Shown here: piece by piece, positions 9,616 to 17,883 of the stretch
Numbering within the stretch: the first letter of the stretch is position 1
Layout of the letters: the number at the start of each line of letters is the position of its first letter
NCBI RefSeq assembly: GCF_001952855.1
Contig: NZ_LPNO01000010.1
Location: forward strand, 1 to 64,000
Source: Pseudomonas sp. ATCC PTA-122608
GTDB taxonomy: Bacteria; Pseudomonadota; Gammaproteobacteria; Pseudomonadales; Pseudomonadaceae
Length of the DNA: 64,000 bases
Direction of reading: 5' to 3'
Position numbers and translations under genes: made by a program
The notes under the pieces: generated by a model
The model's input: only the letters and a program-made list of their open reading frames with translations
Database searches by the model: none
Told to the model about the DNA's origin: nothing

Positions 9616-11148
9616 ATGCGCTCTCTTAATCTGCACCTGAAAATCCTGATCGCCGTTTTGGTGGTATTGGGCATTTCGGTCACCGCCTATCAGATTTTCG
9701 TGCTGGGGATTCCCGTCACCGAGGACGCCACCGACGACCTGTGGAACATCGACGCCAAGGTCGAGTTCGTCGCCAGTGCCAAGGACCCGGTGAAAATCCA
9801 GATGTTCGTGCCGCCCCTGAGCCGCGACTTCGTCAGCCTGAACGAAAGCTTTATCTCGAATAACTACGGCGTGAGCGTCAATCGCCTCGACGGCAACCGC
9901 AAGGTCACCTGGTCGGCCCGCCGGGCCAAGGGCAACCAGACCCTCTATTACCGCTTGGTGCTGACCAAGCGTTACAGCGGTGAAAAGATCAAGGTCAAGG
10001 GCCCGACCTTCCGCGACAGCATCGCCGTCGAAGGCCCGGAAAAAATCGCCGCCGAAGCCCTGCTGGCGCCGATCCGCCAGCACTCGGCCGACGTCGAGAC
10101 CTTTATCAGCGAAGCCATCAAGCGCACCAACAACCTCAACGACGACAACGTGAAGCTGCTGCTGGCGGGCGACCCGTCGACGCCGCACAAGGCCAAGATC
10201 GTCGAGCTGCTGCTGTCTATCGCCCACGTGCCGGTGGAAAAGGTCCACACCATCCGCCTGGTGGCCGACCAGCCGCAAACCCCGGAACTCTGGCTGCGCA
10301 GCTTCAACGGCAATGACTGGCTGTACTTCAACCCCGACACCGGCGAGCAAGGCCTGCCGGCTGACCGCCTGCTGTGGTGGACCGGCGATGAAAACCTGAT
10401 CACCGTCGATGGCGGCAAAAAGGCCATGGTGACCTTCAGCCTCAACAACAGCGAAATGAACGCGATTCGCCTGGCCAAGCTGACGGACGAAAACACCGAC
10501 GCCAACTTCCTCGAATACTCGCTGTACGGCCTGCCGCTGCAAACCCAGCAGACCTTCATGATCATGGTGATGATCCCGATTGGCGTGCTGGTGATCCTGA
10601 TCCTGCGCAACCTGATCGGCCTGCAGACCCTCGGCACGTTTACGCCGGTGCTGATTGCCCTGGCGTTCCGCGAGACGCAACTGGGCTTCGGGATTGTGTT
10701 GTTCACCATTATTACGGCGCTGGGGCTGTCCCTCAGGTCTTACCTGGAACACCTGAAGCTGCAGATGTTGCCGAGGCTCTCGGTGGTGCTGACCTTCGTG
10801 GTGGTGCTGATCGCGGCCATCAGCCTGTTCAGCCACAAATTGGGGCTGGAGCGCGGGCTGTCGGTGGCGCTGTTCCCGATGGTGATCCTGACCATGACCA
10901 TCGAACGCCTGTCGATCACCTGGGAAGAGCGCGGTGGCGGCCATGCGATGAAAGTCGCGATCGGCACGCTGTTCGCCGCGTCCCTGGCCCACATCATCAT
11001 GAGCGTGCCGGAGCTGATCTACTTCGTGTTCACCTTCCCTGCGATCCTGTTGATCCTGGTGGGCTTCATGCTGGCCATGGGTCGTTATCGCGGTTACCGC
11101 CTCACCGAACTGGTACGTTTCAAGGCCTTCCTCAAGGCTGACTCGTAA
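9616..11148 (+). CDS. Inactive transglutaminase-like protein fused to seven TM helices (UUP1 family)
   Basis: This 510-residue protein has one N-terminal membrane helix (about residues 9-28), a periplasmic region of about 270 residues resembling a transglutaminase fold, then a C-terminal block of closely spaced hydrophobic helices (about 310-495). This matches the family described as inactive transglutaminase fused to seven transmembrane helices. It starts 5 bp after the upstream stop and overlaps the next gene by one base (TAATG), so the three proteins are probably made together. Its function is not established; it may bind or move a peptide for the ligase and protease partners (inference). 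Confidence 0.75.
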   Translation: MRSLNLHLKILIAVLVVLGISVTAYQIFVLGIPVTEDATDDLWNIDAKVEFVASAKDPVKIQMFVPPLSRDFVSLNESFISNNYGVSVNRLDGNRKVTWSARRAKGNQTLYYRLVLTKRYSGEKIKVKGPTFRDSIAVEGPEKIAAEALLAPIRQHSADVETFISEAIKRTNNLNDDNVKLLLAGDPSTPHKAKIVELLLSIAHVPVEKVHTIRLVADQPQTPELWLRSFNGNDWLYFNPDTGEQGLPADRLLWWTGDENLITVDGGKKAMVTFSLNNSEMNAIRLAKLTDENTDANFLEYSLYGLPLQTQQTFMIMVMIPIGVLVILILRNLIGLQTLGTFTPVLIALAFRETQLGFGIVLFTIITALGLSLRSYLEHLKLQMLPRLSVVLTFVVVLIAAISLFSHKLGLERGLSVALFPMVILTMTIERLSITWEERGGGHAMKVAIGTLFAASLAHIIMSVPELIYFVFTFPAILLILVGFMLAMGRYRGYRLTELVRFKAFLKADS

Positions 11149-12134
11149 TGTTCGGCTTCTGGAAAACCTGGAAGGCCCTGGAAGCGCGGGGGATCATGGG
11201 CATCAACCGGCGTAATGCCGACTACGTGCTCAAGTACAACAAGCGCAGCCTGTACCCGATCGTGGATGACAAGATCATCACCAAGGAACGGGCCATGGCC
11301 GCCGGCATCCACGTGCCGGAGATGTACGGGGTCATTTCCACCGAGAAGGAAATCGACAAGCTCGACGAGATCATCGGCGGGCGCAGCGACTTCGTGATCA
11401 AGCCGGCCCAGGGCGCCGGCGGTGACGGCATCCTGGTGATCGCCGACCGTTTCGAAGGGCGCTATCGCACGGTCTCCGGCAAGATCATCAGCCATGAAGA
11501 GATCGAGCATCAGATTTCCAGCATCCTCACCGGCCTGTATTCCCTCGGCGGCCACCGTGACCGGGCGCTGATCGAATACCGGGTGGTGCCCGACCAGATT
11601 TTCAAAAGCATCAGCTACGAAGGCGTACCGGACATCCGCATCATTGTGCTGATGGGCTACCCGGTGATGGCCATGCTGCGCTTGCCCACCCGCCAGTCCG
11701 GCGGCAAGGCCAACCTGCACCAGGGCGCGATTGGCGTCGGTGTCGACCTGGCCACCGGCCTGACCCTGCGCGGCACCTGGCTGAACAACATCATTACCAA
11801 GCACCCGGACACCACCAACGCGGTGGATGGCGTGCAGCTGCCCAACTGGGACGGTTTCATGAAGCTCGCCGCCGGCTGCTACGAGCTGTGCGGTTTGGGT
11901 TACATCGGCGTGGACATGGTGCTGGATCAGGAGAAGGGCCCGCTGATCCTGGAGCTTAACGCTCGCCCGGGGCTGAACATCCAGATCGCCAACGACTGCG
12001 GCCTGACCTTGCGCACCCATGCGGTGGAGGCTCGACTGGAAGAGCTGAAGGCGGCGGGCGTGACGGAAACGCCGGAAGAGCGGGTGAAGTTTGTGCAGGA
12101 GATGTTTGGGCATATTCCGGCGGTCGAGGGATAA
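11148..12134 (+). CDS. Alpha-L-glutamate ligase-like ATP-grasp protein (RimK-related)
   Basis: This 328-residue ATP-grasp protein has a nucleotide-binding strand D-F-V-I-K-P-A-Q-G-A-G-G-D-G-I near residue 83, a central loop with RLPTRQSGGKANLHQG, and a C-terminal metal-binding E-L-N-A-R-P-G-L. The family adds amino acids by ATP-driven amide bond formation. No signal peptide is present, so it works in the cytosol, while its two upstream partners are exported or membrane-bound. It overlaps the 7TM gene by one base. The acceptor is unknown. Confidence 0.8.
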   Translation: MFGFWKTWKALEARGIMGINRRNADYVLKYNKRSLYPIVDDKIITKERAMAAGIHVPEMYGVISTEKEIDKLDEIIGGRSDFVIKPAQGAGGDGILVIADRFEGRYRTVSGKIISHEEIEHQISSILTGLYSLGGHRDRALIEYRVVPDQIFKSISYEGVPDIRIIVLMGYPVMAMLRLPTRQSGGKANLHQGAIGVGVDLATGLTLRGTWLNNIITKHPDTTNAVDGVQLPNWDGFMKLAAGCYELCGLGYIGVDMVLDQEKGPLILELNARPGLNIQIANDCGLTLRTHAVEARLEELKAAGVTETPEERVKFVQEMFGHIPAVEG

Positions 12135-12139
12135 ACCCA

Positions 12140-13480
12140 GTGACCTGTTCCGTACACCCGCTGCCCTATCGGGCGAACCCTGCCGAATACTTTGCAGCGA
12201 TCCGCCATGCTCCCGGCGCAGTGCTGCTGGACAGCGGCCGACCCGCTGCCGAGCGTGGTCGGTATGACCTGCTGAGCGCCTGGCCCGAGACGACACTGAC
12301 GGTACTGCCGGACGAAAGCGGCGGCGATTTCCTGCAACGCTTGCGGGAAAACCTGACGTTGTTGGGTGAGGCCACAATTCCTGCGCCCTACGAACTGCCG
12401 TTTGCCGGTGGCCTGATCGGTTACCTGAGCTACGACTTCGGTCGCCATCTTGAACAACTGCCGCACCTGGCCGTAGACGACCTGCACCTGCCCGATGCGC
12501 GGTTTGGCCTTTACGCCTGGGCCTTGATCAGCGATCACCAGGCGCAGACCAGCCAACTGGTGTTCCATCCCAAACTGGCGGAAAGCGAACGGCAACGCCT
12601 GATTACCTTGTTCGGTCAGCCGGCCATCAGCGCATCGGCCACCTTCAAGCTGCAAGGCCCGATGGCCCCGGACGTGACAGCCGACACCTACAAACACGCA
12701 CTCGCCCGTATCCAGGACTACATCCAGGCGGGTGACTGCTACCAGGTCAACTTTGCCCAACGCTTCCGCGCCCCATGCGTCGGCGACCCGTGGGTGGCCT
12801 ATTGCGCCCTGCGCGCAGCCTGCCCAACACCGTTTTCCGGGTTCCAAAGCTTGCCGGATGATGGCGCGGTATTGAGTTTGTCTCCGGAGCGCTTCGTCAA
12901 AATCAGCCAGCGCCAGGTGGAAACCCGCCCGATCAAAGGCACCCGGCCACGAGGTGCAACGCCTGTGGAAGATGCGGCCAACGCCGCTGAATTGCTGGCC
13001 AGCCCCAAGGATCGGGCCGAGAACCTGATGATCGTCGACCTGCTGCGCAACGACCTGGGCCGCACCTGCCGTACCGGCTCAGTGAAAGTGCCGGAGCTGT
13101 TCAGCCTCGAAAGCTATCCGAATGTGCATCACCTGGTGAGCAGCGTCACCGGTGAGCTGGCGGACGACAAAGACGCCCTCGACCTGATCGCCGGCAGCTT
13201 CCCCGGCGGCTCCATCACCGGCGCCCCGAAGATCCGCGCGATGCAGATCATCGACGAGCTGGAGCCGACCCGGCGCGGGTTGTATTGCGGCTCGTTGTTG
13301 TACCTGGACGTGCGCGGCGAGATGGACAGCTCCATCGCAATCCGCAGCCTGCTGGTCAAGGATGGGCAGGTATGTTGCTGGGGTGGCGGCGGGATTGTCG
13401 CTGACTCGGAGTGGCAGGCGGAGTACCAGGAGTCGATGACCAAGGTGCGGGTGTTGTTACAAACCTTGGAAAGCCTGTAG
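12140..13480 (+). CDS. pabB: Aminodeoxychorismate synthase component I (PabB)
   Basis: This 446-residue chorismate-binding enzyme has the conserved blocks P-I-K-G-T-R-P-R-G, NLMIVDLLRNDLGR and SFPGGSITGAPKIRAM. PabB forms 4-amino-4-deoxychorismate for folate, with PabA giving ammonia. The translation start is a GTG at 12140 preceded by GAGGG. It begins 5 bp after the ATP-grasp gene, so it may be read through from that trio, though nothing links their functions. Length and the K-G-T motif point to PabB rather than TrpE. Confidence 0.92.
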   Translation: MTCSVHPLPYRANPAEYFAAIRHAPGAVLLDSGRPAAERGRYDLLSAWPETTLTVLPDESGGDFLQRLRENLTLLGEATIPAPYELPFAGGLIGYLSYDFGRHLEQLPHLAVDDLHLPDARFGLYAWALISDHQAQTSQLVFHPKLAESERQRLITLFGQPAISASATFKLQGPMAPDVTADTYKHALARIQDYIQAGDCYQVNFAQRFRAPCVGDPWVAYCALRAACPTPFSGFQSLPDDGAVLSLSPERFVKISQRQVETRPIKGTRPRGATPVEDAANAAELLASPKDRAENLMIVDLLRNDLGRTCRTGSVKVPELFSLESYPNVHHLVSSVTGELADDKDALDLIAGSFPGGSITGAPKIRAMQIIDELEPTRRGLYCGSLLYLDVRGEMDSSIAIRSLLVKDGQVCCWGGGGIVADSEWQAEYQESMTKVRVLLQTLESL

Positions 13481-13547
13481 CACGCAACCCCTCCCTGGCT
13501 CTGCGACGCGGAGCCAAGCAGCAGAAAAGACCTGAATCAGTACCGAA

Positions 13548-13595
13548 GTGGACGGAGCTGAAGTCGGACGATAGCGTCCGGCTTGAACCGTCCAC
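13548..13595 (+). other. Two-tier stem-loop between pabB and higB
   Basis: GTGGACGG (13548-13555) can pair with CCGTCCAC (13588-13595), and inside it GTCGGACG with CGTCCGGC around an ATAG loop. No T-run follows, so it is not a clear terminator. It may be a processed 3' end of pabB or a structure protecting the higBA region. Confidence 0.4.
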
Positions 13596-13655
13596 CCGCC
13601 GTCTGTGAAGGATCACATGAAACGACTGCCTACTTGTCAGGAAAGATTTCCGAGA

Positions 13656-13684
13656 TTGCATCTGCCCTTAACCGCACCTATTAT
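13656..13684 (+). promoter_or_regulatory. Sigma-70-type promoter of higBA
   Basis: TTGCAT (13656-13661) and TATTAT (13679-13684) are separated by exactly 17 bp, close to consensus. They lie 25 bp upstream of the HigB start codon and directly before a perfect palindrome. Confidence 0.7.
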
Positions 13685-13699
13685 CTCCCAAATTGGGAG
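13685..13699. promoter_or_regulatory. HigA operator-like palindrome CTCCCAA-A-TTGGGAG
   Basis: A perfect inverted repeat with 7-bp arms and a 1-bp centre abuts the -10 box and includes part of the higB ribosome binding site (GGGAGG). Antitoxin or antitoxin-toxin complex bound here would block transcription of its own operon (family knowledge plus position). Confidence 0.65.
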
Positions 13700-13708
13700 G
13701 TTGCAGCG

Positions 13709-14011
13709 ATGCGGATAATCGCGCTGTCTGCCTTGCGAATATTCTGGGAAAGCCAACCCGGTTATAGGGATGCAAAAACGCCGCTGGTCGAGCTATATCG
13801 CCATATGGAAAAAGCCGTCTACCCGACGCCACAAGCCCTCAAAGCAGAGCTGAAGACAGCGAGCATTCTCAAAGCGGGCAGGGTTGTGTTCAACATAGGC
13901 GGCAACAAGTATCGAGTGATCATGGCGATCAACTATCAGCGACAGCTTGCGTTCATACGCTTCGTGGGGACCCACGCGCAGTACGATCAGATCAACGCGG
14001 AGACCGTGTGA
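13709..14011 (+). CDS. higB: HigB-type mRNA interferase toxin
   Basis: This 100-residue protein matches the HigB_toxin branch of RelE-like toxins: MRIIALSALRIFW at the start, a central K-A-G-R-V-V-F-N-I-G-G-N-K-Y-R-V-I segment and a C-terminal IRFVGTHAQYDQI. These toxins cleave mRNA, usually on the ribosome. I use the ATG at 13709 rather than the upstream in-frame ATGs because GGGAGG precedes it and the family starts here. The stop overlaps the antitoxin start. Toxin-first order is typical of hig loci. Confidence 0.9.
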   Translation: MRIIALSALRIFWESQPGYRDAKTPLVELYRHMEKAVYPTPQALKAELKTASILKAGRVVFNIGGNKYRVIMAINYQRQLAFIRFVGTHAQYDQINAETV

Positions 14012-14367
14012 TGAACATCAAACCTATTCATTCCCAGGAAGACCTGACCGCTGCGCTCGCGCGCGTCGAGCAGCTTTGGGAAGCGGAAATCGGCTCGCCT
14101 GAGGGTGACGAGCTGGAAATTCTCGCAATACTTATCGAAAAGTACGAAGCAGAGCATTACCCAATGCCGCCTTCGGATCCTATAGAAGCAATTAAATTTC
14201 GAATGGAGCAGCTAGGCCTGACCGCCCGTGACCTGGAGCCTTTCATAGGTCCGAGCGGGCGGGTTTCTGAAGTGCTGAACCACAAGCGCAAGCTGAGCTT
14301 GTCGATGATTAAACGCCTGCATGAAGGCTTGCGCATTCCTTATGAGAGTTTGCTGGCAGGGGTCTAG
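14011..14367 (+). CDS. higA: HigA-type antitoxin with XRE helix-turn-helix
   Basis: This 118-residue protein has an N-terminal toxin-binding region (residues 1-55) and a C-terminal Cro/C1-type helix-turn-helix (about 56-118: AIKFRMEQLGLTARDLEPF, GRVSEVLNHKRKLSLSMIKRL). It neutralises HigB and probably represses the shared promoter through the palindrome at 13685. The ATG at 14011 overlaps the toxin stop by one base (TGATG); a GTG one codon earlier is an alternative start. The pair sits between pabB and thrH. Confidence 0.9.
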   Translation: MNIKPIHSQEDLTAALARVEQLWEAEIGSPEGDELEILAILIEKYEAEHYPMPPSDPIEAIKFRMEQLGLTARDLEPFIGPSGRVSEVLNHKRKLSLSMIKRLHEGLRIPYESLLAGV

Positions 14368-14392
14368 GCTGTGCAGTGGCCACTCCGGCCCC

Positions 14393-14459
14393 ATTGCGAG
14401 CAAGCCCGGCTCCCACAGGGGAGCGCGGTCAACCTGTGGGAGCTGGCTTGCCTGCGATG
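14393..14459. repeat. REP pair between higA and thrH
   Basis: Inverted arms GCGAGCAAGCCCGGCTCCCACAG and CTGTGGGAGCTGGCTTGCCTGCGA flank a short spacer, placed between two convergent genes. Confidence 0.8.
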
Positions 14460-14483
14460 AAGGCGTCAGCCACGCCAAAGAAC

Positions 14484-15101
14484 TTACAGGCTCAACGAAC
14501 GATTCGACGCCTTGATGAACTCCTTCTTCAAATCCTCGAACGTATGCACCGCCGGGAACTGCGGAAACTCGCGAATCACGTTCTCCGGCGCGTGGAACAG
14601 AATCCCGCGATCCGCCTCACCGAGCATGGTGGTGTCGTTGTAGGAATCACCGGCGGCAATCACTCGGTAGTACAAGGTCTTGAAGGCCAGCACCGACTGA
14701 CGCTTGGGATCTTTCTGACGCAGTTGGTAGCTCACCACCCGGTCGTTCTCGTCGGTGATCAACCGGTGGCACAGCAAGGTCGGGAAGCCCAGTTGACGCA
14801 TCAGCGGCTGGGAGAACTCATAGAATGTGTCCGACAGGATCACCACCTGGAAGCGCTCGCGCAGCCAGTTGACGAATTCGATGGCGCCGTCCAGGGGCTT
14901 GAGAGTGGCGATCACTTCCTGGATGTCCGAGAGCTTCAGCCCGTGTTCATCAAGAATGCGCAGGCGCTGTTTCATCAACACGTCGTAGTCGGGAATGTCC
15001 CGGGTGGTGGCCCGCAAGGATTCAATACCGGTTTTTTCGGCGAAGGCGATCCAGATTTCCGGGACCAGCACTCCTTCCAGGTCGAGACAGGCAATTTCCA
15101 C
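14484..15101 (-). CDS. thrH: Bifunctional phosphoserine phosphatase / homoserine phosphotransferase ThrH
   Basis: This 205-residue HAD-superfamily protein begins MEIACLDLEGVLVPEIW, carrying the first catalytic aspartate, followed by an S-D-T-F-Y-E-F motif and a GDSYNDTTML acidic motif. ThrH dephosphorylates phosphoserine and can transfer the phosphate to homoserine. The start is a GTG at 15101 with GGAG seven bases upstream. It is convergent with higBA and divergent from cysH. Confidence 0.92.
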   Translation of the reverse strand: MEIACLDLEGVLVPEIWIAFAEKTGIESLRATTRDIPDYDVLMKQRLRILDEHGLKLSDIQEVIATLKPLDGAIEFVNWLRERFQVVILSDTFYEFSQPLMRQLGFPTLLCHRLITDENDRVVSYQLRQKDPKRQSVLAFKTLYYRVIAAGDSYNDTTMLGEADRGILFHAPENVIREFPQFPAVHTFEDLKKEFIKASNRSLSL

Positions 15102-15253
15102 AAGACACTCCCATTTAAAGTTATTGAGTTGAGCGAGCAAAAGGACTGCCGAACTCTAGCGATTCACGCCAGCCGCCGCAACGCAGGCGGGATTTTGTTA
15201 CCATCGCCCTCCTATAGAGCGCTCAGCGCCATTGACCTGTAGGAACCGTCCTG

Positions 15254-15988
15254 ATGAACCAAGCCTTCGACGTCGCTGAACTCGCCGCGACTTATGCCAA
15301 AAAATCCGCCCAGGACATTCTCAAGCTGGCTTTCAGCCAGTTTGGCGACGACCTGTGGATCTCTTTCAGCGGTGCCGAGGACGTGGTGCTGGTAGACATG
15401 GCCTGGAAGCTGAACAAAAACGTCAAGGTGTTCAGCCTCGACACCGGCCGCCTGCACCCGGAGACCTACCGGTTTATCGAGCAGGTGCGCGAGTTCTACA
15501 AGATCGACATCGAGCTGATCTCGCCGGACCAGAGCAAGCTGGAACCCTTCGTCAAGGAAAAGGGCCTGTTCAGCTTCTACAAGGACGGCCATGGCGAGTG
15601 CTGCGGCGTGCGCAAGATCGAACCGCTGCGCCGCAAGCTTTCCGGCGTAAGCGCCTGGGCCACCGGCCAGCGCCGCGACCAGAGCCCCGGCACCCGCAGC
15701 CAGGTGGCCGCGCTGGAAATCGATACCGCCTTCTCCACCCCGGAACGCACCCTGTACAAGTTCAACCCGCTGGCGCAGATGACCAGTGAGGAAGTCTGGG
15801 GTTACATCCGCATGCTGGAGCTGCCGTACAACAGCCTGCACGAGCGCGGTTTTATCAGCATCGGCTGTGAGCCGTGCACGCGCCCGGTACTGCCGAACCA
15901 GCACGAACGCGAAGGCCGTTGGTGGTGGGAAGAAGCAACCCGGAAAGAATGCGGGTTGCACGCCGGGAACATCATCAGCAAGGCGTAA
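15254..15988 (+). CDS. cysH: Assimilatory adenylylsulfate (APS) reductase CysH
   Basis: This 244-residue protein has an adenylyl-binding S-F-S-G-A-E-D loop and four cluster cysteines: the C-C pair at 116-117 and C205/C208 in [10 protein letters not shown]. The catalytic cysteine is C233 in ECGLHAG. The cysteine pairs show a [4Fe-4S] enzyme of the Pseudomonas/plant type, which reduces APS rather than PAPS. It makes sulfite for cysteine synthesis in the cytosol. Some databases still name it PAPS reductase. Confidence 0.95.
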   Translation: MNQAFDVAELAATYAKKSAQDILKLAFSQFGDDLWISFSGAEDVVLVDMAWKLNKNVKVFSLDTGRLHPETYRFIEQVREFYKIDIELISPDQSKLEPFVKEKGLFSFYKDGHGECCGVRKIEPLRRKLSGVSAWATGQRRDQSPGTRSQVAALEIDTAFSTPERTLYKFNPLAQMTSEEVWGYIRMLELPYNSLHERGFISIGCEPCTRPVLPNQHEREGRWWWEEATRKECGLHAGNIISKA

Positions 15989-16006
15989 CACCTGAGCAAA
16001 AATCCT

Positions 16007-16045
16007 GTACACAGAAATGTCACCATCGGTGCCATTTTTGTGTGC
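16007..16045. other. Long stem-loop downstream of cysH
   Basis: GTACACAGAAATGTCACC pairs with the sequence ending TTTTTGTGTGC around a 3-base loop: about 18 base pairs with one mismatch and a few G-T pairs. It begins 18 bp after the cysH stop. No T-run follows, so it may be a factor-dependent 3' end or a DNA-binding site. Confidence 0.45.
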
Positions 16046-16263
16046 ACTTATAAAATCCTGCACCGAAAAGTTACATCCTCCCGCGTCACACCTCTTCTTA
16101 AATCCCCGCCCCTGTCTGCGCTACAAAATAAATAGCTGTTCAAATGGTCAATTTATATCGCTTTAAATTCAGCTATTTATTTCCAATCACTCTAAAAACC
16201 AAATCAACTGATAATTTTCCCGGCAAAAATCTGGCACGCATGTGGCTTAAGGCAAAACACACT

Positions 16264-16273
16264 TTGTATACAA
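16264..16273. promoter_or_regulatory. Perfect palindrome TTGTATACAA upstream of the NCS1 permease
   Basis: The site lies about 70 bp before the permease start in an AT-rich 350-bp gap. Short palindromes of this kind are common targets of FCD-type GntR regulators, but no GntR gene is adjacent; the nearest regulator is a LysR 2.5 kb away. The rest of 16046-16340 shows no gene. Confidence 0.45.
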
Positions 16274-16340
16274 TCAATAAAAAAGATACATACACTTTGA
16301 CATCAGCCGCTCTCCTGCTGGTGTCCAGGAGCCTGCCGGA

Positions 16341-17870
16341 ATGCGTACAAGTCTCTCCAATAACATCGCACTGGATCTGCCCTCCTCCACCCTGAACCCC
16401 GAGGCCACGAGCCCCGGCCCGCTGGTACTCAGCCCGCGCCTGCACAACAAGGATCTTGCACCCACCAAGGCCGAAGGCCGGCGCTGGGGCCGCTACAGCA
16501 TCTTTGCCCTGTGGACTAACGATGTGCACAACATCGCCAACTATTCCTTCGCCATCGGCCTATATGCGTTGGGCCTGGGCGGCTGGCAGATTCTGCTGTC
16601 CCTGGGGATCGGCGCGGCGCTGGTGTACTTCTTCATGAACCTGTCCGGCTACATGGGCCAGAAGACCGGCGTGCCGTTTCCGGTGATCAGTCGCATCAGT
16701 TTCGGCATCCATGGCGCGCAGATTCCGGCGCTGATTCGCGCGGTGATCGCGATTGCCTGGTTCGGGATTCAGACCTACCTGGCCTCGGTGGTTTTCCGCG
16801 TGCTGCTGACGGCGGTTCATCCAGGTTTTGCCGACTACGACCACGATTCTATCCTCGGCCTGTCGAGCCTCGGCTGGGCGTGTTTTGTGGCGATCTGGTT
16901 TGTGCAGCTCGCCATCCTCGCCTATGGCATGGAGATGGTGCGCCGCTATGAAGCCTTCGCCGGGCCAGTGATTTTGCTGACGGTGGCATCACTCGCCGGC
17001 TGGATGTATTTCCAGGCCGGCGGCCAGATCGCCTGGTCGATCCGCGAGCCACTCACCGGTGGCGAGATGTGGCGCAATATCTTCGCCGGCGGCGCGCTGT
17101 GGCTGGCGATATACGGCACGCTGATCCTGAATTTCTGTGACTTTGCCCGCTCTTCGCCCTGCCGCAAGACCATCAAGGTCGGCAACTTCTGGGGCTTGCC
17201 GGTGAATATCCTGGTGTTCGCCGCCATCACCGTGTTGCTGTGCGGCGGGCAGTTCCACCTCAATGGCCGGGTGATCGAGAGCCCCACCGAAATCATTGCG
17301 GCGATTCCAAATACGTTCTTCCTGGTGCTGGGCTGCCTGGCGTTCCTGATTGTGACCGTGGCGGTGAACATCATGGCCAACTTCGTCGCACCCGCCTTCG
17401 TGCTGAGCAACCTGGCGCCCAAGTACCTGAACTTCCGCCGCGCCGGGCTGATCAGCGCCACCGTGGCAGTGCTGATTCTGCCGTGGAACCTCTACAACAG
17501 CCCGCTGGTGATCGTGTATTTCCTCTCGGGGCTCGGCGCTCTCTTGGGGCCGTTGTACGGGGTGATCATGGTCGACTACTGGTTGATCCGCAAAAACCAG
17601 GTGGACGTGCCGCAGCTGTATAGCGAAGACCCGATGGGGGTTTATTACTACAGCCGTGGCGTCAATCTGCGCGCCGTTGCGGCGTTTATTCCTGCGGCAG
17701 TGATCGCCATTCTCCTCGCCCTGCTGCCCGGTTTCTCCCTTGTCTCGCCGTTCTCCTGGCTGATTGGCGCCGGTATTGCAGGGCTGCTGTACCTGCTACT
17801 CGCCAAGCGCCAGCCGTATTACGCCGATGTGAGCGGCGAAAGCATTGCAGTCGATAACGTCAGTCATTAA
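16341..17870 (+). CDS. NCS1-family nucleobase/hydantoin/allantoin permease
   Basis: This 509-residue inner-membrane protein has about twelve hydrophobic helices and NCS1 features: W-G-R-Y-S-I-F-A-L-W-T-N-D-V-H-N-I at the start of helix 1, FGIHGAQIPALIRA and a conserved NFCDFARSSP segment. NCS1 carriers import purines, pyrimidines, allantoin or hydantoins with a cation. The next gene, 13 bp on, is a hydantoin/allantoin racemase-like protein, so the substrate is probably a cyclic ureide (inference). AGGAG precedes the ATG. Confidence 0.88.
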   Translation: MRTSLSNNIALDLPSSTLNPEATSPGPLVLSPRLHNKDLAPTKAEGRRWGRYSIFALWTNDVHNIANYSFAIGLYALGLGGWQILLSLGIGAALVYFFMNLSGYMGQKTGVPFPVISRISFGIHGAQIPALIRAVIAIAWFGIQTYLASVVFRVLLTAVHPGFADYDHDSILGLSSLGWACFVAIWFVQLAILAYGMEMVRRYEAFAGPVILLTVASLAGWMYFQAGGQIAWSIREPLTGGEMWRNIFAGGALWLAIYGTLILNFCDFARSSPCRKTIKVGNFWGLPVNILVFAAITVLLCGGQFHLNGRVIESPTEIIAAIPNTFFLVLGCLAFLIVTVAVNIMANFVAPAFVLSNLAPKYLNFRRAGLISATVAVLILPWNLYNSPLVIVYFLSGLGALLGPLYGVIMVDYWLIRKNQVDVPQLYSEDPMGVYYYSRGVNLRAVAAFIPAAVIAILLALLPGFSLVSPFSWLIGAGIAGLLYLLLAKRQPYYADVSGESIAVDNVSH

Positions 17871-17883
17871 GTAAGGACATTCC

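Noticed and set aside
9595..10992. 465-codon minus-strand frame opposite the 7TM gene
   Set aside because: Rich in H, Q, R and D with no recognisable motif; the + strand protein has clear membrane helices and coupling to its neighbours.
13583..13708. N-terminal extension of HigB (42 extra codons)
   Set aside because: It would start upstream of the promoter boxes at 13656-13684; the ATG at 13709 has the ribosome site and fits the family length.
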